Part shown: in pieces, positions 22,902-34,837 of the stretch | Layout: the number at the start of each line of letters is the position of its first letter | Numbering within the stretch: position 1 is the first letter of the stretch | NCBI GenBank assembly: GCA_022385805.1 | Contig: MU277674.1 | Location: 559,251-623,250, forward strand | Reading direction: 5' to 3' | Length of the DNA stretch: 64,000 nucleotides | Source of the DNA: Pilatotrama ljubarskyi | Taxonomy: Eukaryota > Basidiomycota > Agaricomycetes > Polyporales > Polyporaceae | Position numbers and translations under genes: made by a program | Notes under the pieces: generated by a model | Databases searched by the model: none | Told to the model about the DNA's origin: nothing | The model's input: only the letters and a program-made list of their open reading frames with translations

Positions 22902-25303
22902 ATGATCATCGCATACCGCTACGTCAGAGACAAGAGACGGCGTGCGAAGGTTGCGCGTGAGGCCACTGAAGAGCAAGGCCTTCATGATCTCTCGGATACT
23001 GCAACTCCTCCTCACTCGGGGGACTCCAGGACTGCCGTCAATGCGCCGGCGCCGGCTCCTCCGGGCCAGAAGAGCGGCTTGTCCTCGACCACAAAGTGGA
23101 AGCTGATGCTCATGGCCGCGCTGCTCATCCCCGTAATCTTTGAGACGCTCGATTATACGGGTGCGTGGACGTGTCGCTGACCCAGAGTTGCTTGTGATCA
23201 TTGACTATGTCGTTCCAGTGGTCGCGACGGCTCAGGTTCATATCGCGGTACGTGTGCTGTTCCAATGAAGAGAGCCTTTTTTTTGAACCCAGTGCTCTTC
23301 ACTAGTCGGTTTTCAACCGCTTAGATCTTCAGAGCTACATTGGCACGGTGTATCTCTTGACATCCACCGTCTTTCTGCCCTTGTTTGCTTCCCTGGCAGA
23401 TGTGTTCGGCCGTCACTTGGCGTTGCAACTTTCCCTCTTCTTCTTCGCTGTCGGCAGCGCTATCAGTACTGGCAGTCAGAACATGCCTACCATGCTCGCG
23501 GGTCGTGGCGTAGCCGGAATAGGTGCGGCCGGTATGTTAGCGGTACGTCTCCCGACATTCTTCGTGCCGGGCAGATGGCTTAGCAGCGAGGTATAGGTCG
23601 TCCGAATCATCCTGGCCGACTCCCGGTCGCTTGACGATAACAACTGGCAGCAATCTATGCTCTTCTTCCTCTTCACTGTCGGCTATTGCATTGGGCCAGT
23701 CATCGGAGGAGCACTCACGACGATCTCGTTCCGCTGGATCTTCGCAATCAAGTATGTCATCCCCCGCGAAGATTATTCTCTCCATTCACCTGTCACCTAG
23801 CCTCCCCTGCGCCGTCGTCGCGATGGTCCTCTCCTTCCTCATCCTGCGCGGCCGGACGAAGGGTGCTCAGACACCACAAAGTGCCCTCCCCTCAACGAAT
23901 GGCTCCGTGCCCGTACGGGAGACGTTCACGCAAAGATTGCTCCGTATCGACTGGGTCGGCGCGCTCCTCTTCATGGCCGCCGGCATCCTACTCCTGCTGG
24001 CACTCAACTGGGGCTCGACTGCCGAATGGGACACGGCGCGTGTCATCGCGTGCTTTGTTGTCTCTGGGGTGCTCTACATCGCCTGGGTCGCCTGGGAGCT
24101 CATGCTTGAGCGCAACGTCGCCTCCGCCGCTGACAGCCCGATGAAGCCCACCCGCAATGTGCATCCGCTCCTACGCACGGAGCCGATGATCCCGCTGGAC
24201 ATGTTCCGCTCGCTGGACGTGTGCATCACGCAGTACGGGACGTTCGTGAACGGGATGGTCATGCTCGTCATGTTCTACTTCGTCGCCATCTTCTTCACCA
24301 TCGTGCAGGGCCTCTCGGGCACGAACGCGGGGACGCAGCTGATCTACTTCGCGCCGGGACTGGTGGGTGTCGATTCGCTGGATGGTGATACTAGGTGTGG
24401 CTGCGGTGCGCTGATACAATCGTACTCCTGCAGGGCGCCGGCTCTCTTACTTCGATCTTCCTATTGAAGAAGACCCGTCAGGTAAGTCTACCTATCAAAG
24501 GATATGTGCCAGTCCCAGAGAAAACTAATCCTTTGATCGACAGCCGAAAGTCCCCATCCTAGTGGGAGGGTTGATTACCACCGTCGGACTCGGCCTAGTC
24601 TCGTACGGTATTGACCTCAACAAGCAGAGCTACGTTGATGGGTACGCCTGAACCCCCTGCGCTTCGCGTGTACACCTCTCAATGATGCATTACAGATTCA
24701 TGGCCATGACGGGCGTCGGCGTGGGCATGTGCATCGGCCCGCTCGTCGTCCACGTCCGCTTCTCCCAGCCCGAAAGCCGCGTCGCGATCGTCTCCGGGAT
24801 CTCGCTATTCGTGCGTCCTTCATACCTCCTCACCTCACAGCACGAAAGCCCACACTCACCTCCTCTCACAGAGTCGTTCCCTCGGCGGCACCGTCGGCCT
24901 CGCACAGTGCGGCGCCGTGCTCAACGCCAAAGTGACCGAGCGCATCTCCGATCTCGTCCACTCCGGCCACCTCTCGCCCGCGGACGCGCACACGCTCGCG
25001 CAGGGGCTTGCCTCGGGGCTCAGCTCGCTGCAGAGCATCGGCGAGCTCCCGCCTCAAGTGCAGAGCATGGTCAAGGACGCGTTCCAGAACGCCACCCGAT
25101 GGGCATTCATCTCGCTCATCCCGTGGGTGGCGCTGTCGTTTATCGCGTCGCTGTTCTTGTCGAAGATCCGAGATACGGATCAGGAGGCGAGGGAGGCAGC
25201 TGCGAGGACCGCGCAGCCCGCCAATGTAGACGACGCGGAGAAGAGGGAGGGGTGCCCAGTGGACGCTGCACCGAAGCTGGAGTCTCGCGAGGCTTCGCGG
25301 TGA
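22902..25303 (+). CDS. MFS transporter, DHA2 (14-helix) type
   Basis: Predicted proton-coupled exporter of the plasma or vacuolar membrane. I start at the ATG at 22902 (MIIAYRYVRDKRRRAK), which follows the TATA box. An in-frame alternative start upstream (22764) would lie 5' of the TATA box. A basic cytosolic N-terminus precedes TM1 (LMLMAALLIPVIFETLDYT). Motif A is LADVFGRH. Further segments are LAGRGVAGIGAAGM, GYCIGPVIGGAL, RWIFAIKLPCAVVAMVLSF, RIDWVGALLFMAAGILLLL, FMAMTGVGVGMCIGPLVVH and SRSLGGTVGLAQCGAVLN. This is the order seen in DHA2/TRI12-like proteins. A long luminal loop between the last two helices (LQSIGELPPQVQ) is also typical. The tail is hydrophilic, with stop TGA at 25301. Substrate unknown. 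No biosynthetic cluster surrounds it. Confidence 0.9.
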
Positions 25304-25655
25304 ACGGTACCATCATCAGTTGGCTATCATGGTCTTACGTATTCTTGGTAGTAATGAGTTAATGGGTTGGCGAACGATAGTCGACTTTGCAGGCGTTTCT
25401 GATATCCGTACCACCTCTCGCGAGGCCACACACTGTATTCAAACTGATCGATACACTATAGCAACAGATGAAGTCCGCTTGTGAGATGTAGTACGCAAGC
25501 CAGCAAGCACTGGAAGGCTGAAGGGAAAGAAAGAGAAGGCGACAACACTGCTACGCAGAGAAGACATGGCAGGAACAGCGTCCGACGTCGCCAAATCTCA
25601 CAGGGCCATACACACCCTGGCAACCACCGGGGTACTTCAGGCATTAGCGCAGGAC
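25304..25655. other. convergent 3' spacer
   Basis: 352 bp between two convergent genes. Presumed 3' UTRs, nothing else seen. Confidence 0.6.
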
Positions 25656-26811
25656 TTAGACCTTGACGTCCTCGAAGCGCTCTTTCTCGTGCGGCAAGTA
25701 CAGGTCGGAGGTCGGGCCGGAGTAGTCCGGGATCTTCTCGTCGTTCTGGTTGTAGAGCGGCACACCCTGCGCGTTCACTGCAGGTGCCTGTCCGGGCGCC
25801 ATGTACGGCGCGTAGAAGCCACCAGAGGCGGGGTCCATAGGCGGGTTCACGAGGTACTAACAAGCACGTCAGCTCACCACGTCGAGCGATTTCCGGGAAC
25901 CGCGACCAGGGGACTCACCGGCGGAAGCTGCGCGCCAGGTGCGTAGGGCGTGGCCGCAATCGGGCGAGGGTAGGAGATAAGCAGGTGCTAGAGGAGCGTT
26001 CAGGATGACGTCCATGCCAGGGTCAGCCTGCTACTCACGATGGCCTTGCTCCCGATCCCTGGCATCTTCATGGACCATTGCGGGGTCTGATCACCAGGCC
26101 CGGCCATGGCAGCGTCCTCCGCGCTGAATTTGCGGAGCATGTTGTTCACCTGACGCTTACCCTACAAACCGACGGCGGACAGAGTTCAGCCTCCCGCAGC
26201 CTGCTCACCGCGGCATAAACAAAGTGTACGTACGTTGGCTTTCCAGAGGAAGAACGGTAGCCAGCCTAGGAGCATGATGCCCAGGAAAGAGCCGACACTG
26301 GCCGAGCGCGCCGCGTAGAACTGCTCGTCGTCGACGGTGATGGACTCGCCATTGATGAGATGCACCACATGCTTTTGCCTCGGGAGCACGTTCAGGAGCA
26401 CGTTGTATACGGTCACCGGCACGGCAATCAACGCACTGTGCGAATGTTTAGTATGGCTGGCGGACATGAGCTCCGAAGCTAGACAAAGACCCACAGCAGC
26501 ATGAACACGGTGAAGACGATTTCGAAGCGTGGCTTCAAGTAGCGCGAGCCCTTAGTGAGGACAGCCCGCTGCCTTGCAACCCAGACGTCCCGCGAATACT
26601 GTAGGAAGGGGTCATCATGTAAGGGCAAGGGAAATGTGCGCAGTAGTACGAGCCACTCACGTATCTCTGGAGGTCATACGGGACAGTCTCGCTCGGAGCC
26701 TGGTTCAACGGCAGGCGCTGCAGAGCAACGATGTCAATCGCCAATCGCAGTTCCCAACCACTTATGACGCACCAGGGCAATGTTTTGAATCGGAGTGTAT
26801 GGCGCGGCCAT
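25656..26811 (-). CDS. two-helix membrane protein with proline-rich tail, function unknown
   Basis: Not recognised as a named family. Start ATG at 26811 in a good context (cgacaaaATGGCC), encoding MAAPYTPIQNIAL. The next exons give RLPLNQAPSETVPYDLQRY and YSRDVWVARQRAVLTKGSRY. A first membrane segment is IVFTVFMLLALIAVPVTVYN, using a GTGGGT donor that keeps the frame. A loop with HVVHLINGESITVDDEQFY leads to a second segment, SVGSFLGIMLLGWLPFFLW. After GKRQVNNMLRKFSAEDAAMAG the tail becomes Pro/Tyr/Ala-rich (YPRPIAATPYAPGAQLPP, GGFYAPYMAPGQAPA) and ends KERFEDVKV. Hairpin topology with both ends cytosolic is the simplest reading. The Tyr/Pro tail could bind WW, SH3 or ESCRT-type modules, but that is inference. 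Six introns with clean boundaries argue for a real gene. Confidence 0.82.
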
Positions 26812-27258
26812 TTTGTCGTATCTCTGCTCTCACAAGGGAAGGAATGCTGGTGTTCTCCGGGAACTGGCAGTGAACGTGCGTCAAGCAAGCGGGCTGCTAG
26901 TGTACAGAAGAGTGAATACAAGTTGTCGAGCCCGTCGACGGAGTGTGGAGAAAGCGAGGAGGGATGAAGGTGGTGGGAGGACGGAGGATGCGCCGCTGCG
27001 GGAACGCGGGCGATATGGGCCTCGGACGCGGGGGCTGTGGCTCTGCAGGCTTCTGCTCCGAAGCATGCGATTGCCTCCATGGCAATCGTCAATTCTCGCA
27101 CACTAGTCATGCACCCTCGAATGTTATTTTGGTCCAGTTCGACAGTCGCTAACTATAGGATGCAATAGGGGAGTGTACAACAAATAGACTGCTGCGCAGC
27201 GACATCGATGAACTACTGCGCATGGCTACATTGGTCGTGGCCGGGCACCCCGAGGAAT
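26812..27258. other. intergenic, promoter of the membrane-protein gene
   Basis: 447 bp between two minus-strand genes. Purine-rich on the plus strand near 26,900-27,000. Open frames here are shadows without a domain. Confidence 0.5.
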
Positions 27259-28778
27259 TTAGAAGGTCTTCATTCGTCCTACAGGAAGCCGGTAGGTGCG
27301 CATGGCGAAGTACTCTCGGGTCTTGCCCCATCTGTCCGTATCTCCCTCGAAGACATCTACATCACTCCAATCAACGTCGAGGCCGACATCCGCCAAGTGC
27401 AGCTCTGATACATGAGTGTACACGTCGTAGAAGAGCGCATCTAGCACGGAGACATGGTCAGCGATAACCACAAATACTGTAGCATGGGTATCGAGACCCA
27501 CTTGTGGCACCCAAGCCATTGAAGAATCCGAAGCGAGACTCCGGTCCCGCGAGCAAATCTGGTACGTGTCCAAAGAAGCGATGCAGTTCTAAATGAAACA
27601 CATGAGCGACGTCATGGGCAGGCACGGAACGCTCTCATATAGACCCACCGGAGTAGTCCTCGGAGAATGTGTCTGTATAGATCACATCGAAGCCACCGAC
27701 GCTGAGCAGCTCGTCGCTCTCGACGAAGTCTTGCCACTTGCCCTCAAGGATCTTCACCCCCGGCTTGTCATACCATCCCTGTGCACGCATGTGCCTCAGA
27801 ACATCGGGGTGAGGTTCAATGATGACGTGTAGAGACGGTTTTGCCGGTAAGCTCTGGAACAGGCTATCGATCTTGGAACACTGAAGTCAGCAACGATGTG
27901 GCAGCTCGCAGCATACTGATCTACTCACAATGCCCAGCCCAAAGCCTACATTGAGCACCTTCAGGCCCTCGTCCAGGTTTTCATGACCCGAGCACAACTT
28001 GTGCACAGTTTCCTGCACTTGGCACTAGCCCACTTAGCGGAGAATATGCCTAAGCGCAGGCTCACACTCACTGATCCCGCGTTCCCATCCCATCATTACC
28101 CCGACTTCTTCCTGGTCGGCTACCTTGACCAGACAGATCTCCTGCCCGTGTTCATCTGTGGTGTACTCCAGCCGAGTAGACAAGAACGCATCCGTCGAGC
28201 CGGCAGGTGTGGAGTCGGTCGCTTTCAGGATGAGGTTTAGAGGGGAGTTAGCCGCGGGTGCGCGTTTCGACAAAAGGGTCAGCAGCAGCTCTGTAGATTG
28301 GCACTGGGTCAGTTTCGGGTGTGCGGCAACCTGCGGAACACGTACCGGAGCGTATACCAGCATCTCTGATGATCGTGTAGCACTTCTCGTTGTTCAACGA
28401 CAGCGCGACGTCCCCTGCGGTATTATGCAGGTTGTCCACTGTAGGTACCAGACCACACCATGGCAGTCAGCCTCCAGTGAAGGACTGCGGCGATTGGAGT
28501 GAAGACGTGAATTACGCACCGGCGTTCCAGACAGCGCCTTCATCAATCAAGAAGCGCACAAGCTCTTCATTCTCGACATATGCCGCCGCGTGTAATGGCG
28601 ACGTGCCCTCGTCGTCTTGATACCAGACGGGCGCGCCTGCATCGATCAGCGGCTTGATCTCGGAGAGTGCTCTGCGCCGGAGGATGGCGTCGATGAGCTC
28701 TTGGCCTTGCGAGACGAGCGCGTCGACGTCCATTTCATCATTAGAAAGTGTAGAGCTATTGTCCGGCGGTGCAGACAT
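27259..28778 (-). CDS. RMT2: protein arginine N5-methyltransferase RMT2
   Basis: Type IV arginine methyltransferase. In yeast Rmt2 methylates the delta-nitrogen of an arginine in ribosomal protein uL11 (Rpl12). Start ATG at 28778 (MSAPPDNSSTLSNDEMDVD). The N-terminus holds ankyrin-like repeats (DEGTSPLHAAAYVENEELV, then DNLHNTAGDVALSLNNEKC). The SAM-binding domain has motif I LNVGFGLGI, then VIIEPHPDVL, LEGKWQDF, FDVIYTDTFSEDYSDL and the family-specific RFGFFNGLGATNALFYDVY, with a splice inside the last. It ends TYRLPVGRMKTF, TAA at 27259-27261. The order and motifs match Rmt2 rather than Prmt1-type enzymes. About five short introns. The exon at 28034-28363 carries the linker with DEHGQEICLVKVADQEEVGV. 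Catalytic residues appear intact. Confidence 0.95.
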
Positions 28779-29048
28779 GGCGTTGAGAAACAGCTGAGAT
28801 CGTCGTATGCGAAGAGCAGCGAGGATGGTCGGCACGGGCAGAGCGGGCGGGTATGGCGGGCGTTGGTGGAAATCGCTGCATTGCAGGGGGATCGATCTCA
28901 GATCCGGTGTTTTGCTCAATCGGGCAAGTTTGCAAGTTTGCTCGCCGTGGTTCGTTCTAAGTCATGAAGGGGCTCTACACTATTTCGCTCAAGGACGAAC
29001 AGCGAGGCATATCAAACTTACAAGGGGGAAACAATAGAAAGCGAATAA

Positions 29049-32000
29049 CTAGCCTAGAAAGATATCGACAGCTTCTTGGCGAGGGGAGATGACAGCAACA
29101 ACTTTCCCTTCAAAGTCGAGAAGGTCTCCGCCCACGGTCGCCACCAGGTCTCGCTCTTCCGGATCCACATCCAAGCCGAGCAGTTTCTCCACGTTTACAG
29201 AGACGAGGTCAAACGCGTCGGCCTTACTGAGCACTCCCGGGCCCGCGTCTAGCATAGCCTATGGAACATGGAAGGCTTAGTCAGCATGAGGACAGTGGGG
29301 GCAGTCGAGCTTGGACTCACCTCTCCGGCGTCGAAACGCAGGTTCCTGACGGACCAGCTTGCCATATCCGCATTTCCTGGATGGCTCACGGCAGAGATCC
29401 CACGAGGAGCAAGGCCTACTGTGACATTGCGCTTGATCAGGTGCCCAATAAGGCTGTCTGCGCTCAACGGAGGGCCAGGGAGTCTAAGTCGAGGAACGGC
29501 TAGTCAGCACGCATTGCTGCACCGTTAGCGGATGTAAGCACTCACACACGCCGATCATCCCAAGTGAATGGCTGGAAGAGTGATCAGTTTCTTGAGCTAC
29601 TGAGCTGCAAGGAAACACACCCACGAAGGAGCGAACAGGATTCACAATGACGCCCACGCCAGCCTCCGCCAAGTCATCAGCGAGAAGATGCGCCTCAGAC
29701 GCGCTTATGAGGGTTAGTTTGATCGCACCCCCGGTATGTTCCTCGACTTCCTTCTTCAGACCGATTAGAGTCGCTATGATGTCCGCACTCCCCACATGGA
29801 CAACCAGCGGTATGGTCCCCTATATGGTACCTTAGACCCACAGGCCTTCATAGTCCTCGCGTGAGCTGTACTCACGTTCGCGACCTTGCCGAACCACTCC
29901 CCTATCTCACCCCCGACGCTTTCTGTGAGTAGCCGCCTCAGCGTTGCGACCTTCGTGCTCACGCTGGGGCCCGCGTCCCCGTGCCCGAGCGTGCAATGAG
30001 CGGCGACGACGTCGCGGACTATTGCGCCTCGTGCAAGTCGGTGCGCTGCCCCGGGAGAGAAGGCCACGCTGAGTCCGCTGAGCCAGACCATGTGCGAGGG
30101 GGATGTCACACTGATGGTGACCCCCGAACGATATGCCAGCCTGCGGTGCAAGTCCCGATCAGCAAGGTGTGGCGACAGGACATAGCATGCGGGTACCCAC
30201 AAGGCGTTCCGAGTGCCGAACTGGAGGCCATCGACCGCTCGCGCAACGTAGCTGTCAATGAGAGTCGGTTGATTGACGGTCAAAGGGTCGACGACTAGGC
30301 CATCCCCTGTAGACGATTCCATGGCAATCTCGGACAGGCCGAGGCTGGACCCGCTGCTCGTCAGGCCGGGCTGTATTGCTCCGCCCTGTAAGTTAACGAA
30401 CTGTGCGCCCGGACCGGATAGGTAGGTGGCACACTGGCCCACTCCGACGCGGCCGGAGCAGATTACACGTCCTCGCGAGACGACGACGACACCCCGCGCC
30501 TTCGACGGAGCATCTTCGGACTCGACGGAAGGACTTGCGAAGAGATCGACCATGGGCTCTTCGACATGGTGTCTGACCCAGTAGCTCGAAACGTTCGAGA
30601 ACACGACCACCTCCTCGCGCCGTGTAGGCGCGAGAGGTGGTAGGCCTTCGTATTCGACCGCCCGCTTCGCTTCTTCAGAAAAGTCGGGAGGCGACGGGGC
30701 ATGCTGATGCTCTGCAGGCTTGGGAGCGACGTGCGGGTGGGAGAGCTGTGGTATGCCGTCAATGATGACCTGGGTTGGCGTCGCCCCTAGTGAGAGCGGG
30801 TGACTGTCCCATAGGACGACATCTGTACCGAACATAAGTCCAACAGCAGAGTTGCTACTACTCGCCAGCCTCACCTGCATCATAACCTATGCCCAGGACA
30901 TTGAGCGGGAGGTGGCGAAGATTAAGCTATATGCTCACCTTTCGCGATGTAGCCAATGCGATGATCCAGGCCAAGGACCTTGGCCGATGTGCTGATGACT
31001 GATGCGAGCGCGAGATTTTCAGAGAGCCCGTAGAAGTGCGCGATAGCGGCTTCATGCATGAGGTTCCGCGAGACGATCGCGCTATGGTCAGACTGCAGCA
31101 CGTCGAGAGTGCGATCAGCACTGGGAGGCAAGGAGATCAGTCGGCCGACGTGCCTTCATGATCACGTCGATGCCTTCTTCGGCGAGGATCCGAGGAGCAA
31201 ACTCAGAGTGCCGGTAGGCCTCTCGCTTGTATCTATGATGTTTGCGGTGAGGTAAGTACATTGAAGGAACTCATCGTGTTATACCTCGAGAATGTCGAGA
31301 ACATCGCGAGCGCTGGGACATTCTCTGTGAAACGTAACAGCGTAAGAACATTTGCTGGATGAAACATGGAAAGGGACCGACTGTATGCGCGTTTGAGCAC
31401 CTCCGGAACCAGGTACGCTTCATGTGCATGGTGGAAGGCGGCCACAGGGAACTGAAACTCGTTAGAGATCTATTCCGCAAGTCAGCACGATAAATGAGTC
31501 TTGAAACGATGCAGGGCACCAAAACTCAGATAGACATACCCGGACGAAGTTGTCGATGTCGAGCGCCTCGTAGCAATGAGTTTGCACCTTCACATTTGGT
31601 CAGACACTCGCCCAAGCATCTCGCGCACCTCACGAGCTCACCTTGACACGCCCTCGGAGGATGTCTACCATGGCTTCCCACCGGAGGTCCTCGGGGAACT
31701 TCTGGTCCCTGATGGAATCCCAATCCCCGGCAAGCGCTTTCGAGCAGTACTCGTCTTGAGCGTTCTTAATCTTCCAGGCCGTGTTGTAGCTGTGAAAGGC
31801 TCAGTTCTGATACGTATAGGAGTGCGCCTAGGGAGACTTACGCGTCACGGACAGCCCATACGGTGTCCATGCGCGTACTCTGATAATACCGCGGATTCTC
31901 GCCTTGTCACACAAAATAGTCAGTGTCGCGTACAGCTGCGCAGAAGGAGATGTGCGTACCGCAAGCATGTCTGCGAGATCGTGCGAGGTCAGTACGATAA

Positions 32001-33044
32001 TGCTATTTCAAGACTTTAGTATGGACGGACTTCATATGCCTCCAACGAGGCGGCATCTCGGGATCAACACTCGACCCGTTCAGTCCGTAAGGCGGCTCAA
32101 GCAGCATTGCCGTTGGTGAGCGTTCCTTCGTCGGACGTGTCTTGATTACGAAGCCTTGTCCTCCTGTCCAAGCGCACGCTGGGGTCAGCACCTTCTCATG
32201 TATACCAAGAAGTATCGAAGGCATTACCGATCGCGTTCAGAGACCCGGGGATGATCAGGGACGTTGTGACCCCTCCAGTGATAGCGTGCAGGAAGCCTGC
32301 GAAGTAGCGTGAAGATAGTTCAGCTACAAGGTCATCCGACTACAAATGAATTCTTACTGTCGTCGTGAGTGTTCATGCCGTCCAAGACTCGAAGCCATGG
32401 TACCATGGGACCAAAGTACGAGTTGCCGTCCTGAGCTCCATCGAGCTGGGGGGACGGTTCAGAAGTCATGTGCGAATGCACGTCGATCACGCTAGAGACG
32501 TGCTCAGCCACCAAGATTAATACGAGGGATCTCCATATGCGCACCCAGGAGTCAGCCACGCCCTGTCATGTCTCAGGTGAGTCGGTGTCACTAGCATACC
32601 GGGAAGATTGTCCTACCCATTGGCTTCAATCGTTGTAATATTGCCGTACTGGGCCTTGATATCCAGGGAGTCCCGAGCAACAGTGAGAATCAGCCCTTTG
32701 TCCAACAGGACGTCTCCGTGGAATACTTCGGAACCATTCTTTAGTCCAGTCCAGATGGTCGCATTTCGTATGAGGACAGGCGTCGTGCCTGGTTGAAACC
32801 TGTCTGAGTGGGTGCGCCTATTAAATTCTGGACCTGGCCCGGGTGTAAGGTGTAGAGAGTTGCATCGGCCGAGGATGGTCGATGCGTCCAAAGGAAGGGT
32901 GTCCCCGCGATAATTGGGGAAGTCGTAGAGTCCCAGGTATACAAATGCGCCGAGTACCAGAACACACAAGAGACCCGTGAGCCTCTGGAAAAAAATTGTA
33001 GACTTGGCGTGTACCCGCTCATAGCGAGTGGAGGGTGCGATCAT
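29049..33044 (-). CDS. membrane-anchored amidohydrolase (CE9-like) with a second degenerate half
   Basis: Metal-dependent amidohydrolase, often annotated in basidiomycetes as carbohydrate-esterase-9-like or imidazolonepropionase-like. Start chosen at ATG 33044 (MIAPSTRYERVHAK), followed by one signal-anchor helix (LTGLLCVLVLGAFVYLGLY). An upstream in-frame start at 33188 is possible. The composite beta domain (VLIRNATIWTG, GDVLLDKGLIL) leads over an 18-nt exon (AWLTP) to the metal site VIDVHSH. Further ligands are His in VQTHCYE, His in AAFHHAHEAY and Asp in LQSDHSAIVSRN. Then comes GYIAKGYDADVVLWDSHPL. A second half repeats the layout (GVVVVSRGRVICSG, GAIQPGLTSSGSSLGL, SGVTISVTSPS) but has Ser/Gly where HxH should be. 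It ends EAVDIFLG. Many short introns; a few boundaries around 31,100-31,600 are unsure. The substrate cannot be deduced, and the anchor suggests a secretory-pathway location. Confidence 0.88.
32545..32562 (-). other. 18-nt microexon of the amidohydrolase gene
   Basis: Between an acceptor gacag and a donor gtgcgc, 18 nt encode AWLTP with split Gly codons on both sides. The joined product is N-G-A-W-L-T-P-G-V-I-D-V-H-S-H, exactly the conserved lead-in to the metal site, which supports the exon. Confidence 0.8.
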
Positions 33045-33992
33045 GGCTTGCCCTCCGAGCACTACGGTATCGCTGCGACCCTCGGTAGCCCTCCGCACTA
33101 TTTTCTCCCAGGTCGTAGGACAAAAAGATGCGACCGGTAAGCCGCAGAGAAGGATAGGCTTTACGGCCTGCTCTGAACGGATGTTCAAGTCAAATCGTGA
33201 GCTTTGATAACCGTCTTATCGCAGAGAGCCAGAGGACGATGACCCACCTCTCACGCTCGCCTGATTCAGTCTTACGGGCCCACGCAGGGTTCTCCCTGCC
33301 TCGAGTGTCTGAAGGGAGGAGCAGCTCGAGCTCGCAGGTACTCGACAAGAGATGGACTTCAAGTGTGACTGCGGCCGATCATGCAACAATATGATGCGAT
33401 TCAACAGCACCAGCACGACTGTGCCGCCCGCGCGGGGTGAGACACTCGAGAAATGACGTGTCCCGAAGAGGTCGCGTCCGCAAGCGCGCTTCCCTGCCTC
33501 TTCACAACCATATGCATTACCATTGGACGTCGCTGCTAAAGCTCGCTAGACCTGCGCCTGTGGCCTGAGCTCTTCAAGGTGCTCTGTTCAGATGGAATCA
33601 CCTGCATTTCTCCCTGCAGGATACTTTGTTATCATAGCCGCCCTGGCCATGCCATCAACTCCATGGTCATAGAATCATGACGGAAGCTAGAGCTGCGACA
33701 GCCATGGCACACAGGTGCAAGAGCCAACTTTTCGGGGAATGTAAGTGTATGCTGTAGGTACTACAGCGTACGTGTAGGCCCTGTGTTGAGTCGTATGCCC
33801 GGCCAGCCGCCGCTCTGATGTATCCTTCGCTCACTGACACCGAGACTTCACATTGGTGCTGTTGGGAAACAGCTTCGCCGCCTCCAAATGGTAAGATTCG
33901 AGCTAGCGGTTTCTTTGGCAATGATTTTGAGTCAGATGCGAGGTCAGTTCATCGATCATGTCAAATTCTTACCTTCGTCTGCACCGAGCAGT
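33045..33992. other. intergenic, promoter of the amidohydrolase gene
   Basis: 0.95 kb between the amidohydrolase start and the first small secreted peptide gene. The longest minus-strand frame (33667-33921) has no domain and only a late hydrophobic end. I do not call a gene. Confidence 0.5.
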
Positions 33993-34160
33993 TCAAGCCT
34001 TCCGAGGGGGTAAACACTTCGGAGGACCTCCGACGCAAGGGGCCACGGCGGGACCGGGATGTATAGTTGGGCCAGCTCCGCTTACCGCGGGTACAGAAAC
34101 GGCTGACGCAGCGTAGAGGCCGACGAGGATGAGTAGCTTGGATACACTGGTGATGTGCAT
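33993..34160 (-). CDS. tiny secreted peptide 1, two-cysteine (novel cluster)
   Basis: A 55-codon frame with a clear signal peptide (MHITSVSKLLILVGLYAASA, predicted cut after VSVPA). The mature part is Pro/Gly-rich with PTIHPGP, then PCVGGPPKCLPPRKA, stop TGA at 33993-33995. Start context ccaccATG is good. The spacer PT-x-HP...GP and the end CLPP recur in peptide 2, 0.7 kb away, which supports reading straight through. A GTAAGC donor-like site immediately after VPA could instead begin an intron; then the tail would differ. No known family. Extracellular role inferred from the signal peptide only. Confidence 0.6.
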   Translation of the reverse strand: MHITSVSKLLILVGLYAASAVSVPAVSGAGPTIHPGPAVAPCVGGPPKCLPPRKA

Positions 34161-34837
34161 GGTGGATGGCTTAGCCTGTGAGCACTGGACCTTGCGCGGC
34201 TCTGACCCTCCCCTTTATCACTATAAGCGTAGGCACATCGTCCACGGTAATTATCTTTCCCTCGTGCAGGACGCAGGCTGACTCGTCTCCGTCGTCGTCG
34301 TATCACTTACAGGCACCTCCCTACTGTCAGGGATGTCGACGGAGTCGGAAGACATACGTACCTCGTGTGAGTCAACCAGTCTTTTGAATGGTGCCAGGTC
34401 CACCTCTGACATGCCTGTGGGAATCCAAGGGTGTATCTCGCACACATGCGACCATTGTGACACGCAAATATCAGCACGAGTCCCCGCCCATATGGAGGCT
34501 CAAAAGACATTGGTGAGTGCCAACTCGACTCTTCAGCGAGTCAGGTGTTGATTCTGATGTGTTGCATAGCACAGGGTTCGATGAGCGTTCGATCTCGGAT
34601 TGCAGGCCCAACGCTGCGTAACTTCGTTGATTGTCATCTTCACGCATCATCATCATCTACCTGCCTCTCCGACCAACACGGGCTTGAAGCGTGAGACCCC
34701 CTTCCTTCCCCAAGCCAGGCCAACGTAGCTATCGAGCTGCTTATGTCGATGCGCCCCTGTCAACTGAGTACATCGCTTCAGCCCCATGCGTAAGTCGAGC
34801 GATGTCCGGCGGGACACTCACGTTGTCCAGGGTTGCT
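34161..34837. other. spacer within the small-peptide cluster
   Basis: Contains the promoter of peptide 1. Minus-strand frames at 34251-34463 and 34471-34656 are open but have no start, signal peptide or domain I can defend. They could be exons of an unrecognised gene. Confidence 0.45.

Noticed and set aside
33993..34160. Intron starting at GTAAGC in secreted peptide 1
   Set aside because: Possible, but reading through keeps the spacer and CLPP shared with peptide 2, so the unspliced form is preferred.
34251..34656. Minus-strand open frames that might be a two-exon gene between secreted peptides 1 and 2
   Set aside because: No signal peptide, domain or convincing start. The proposed junction uses a weak acceptor.
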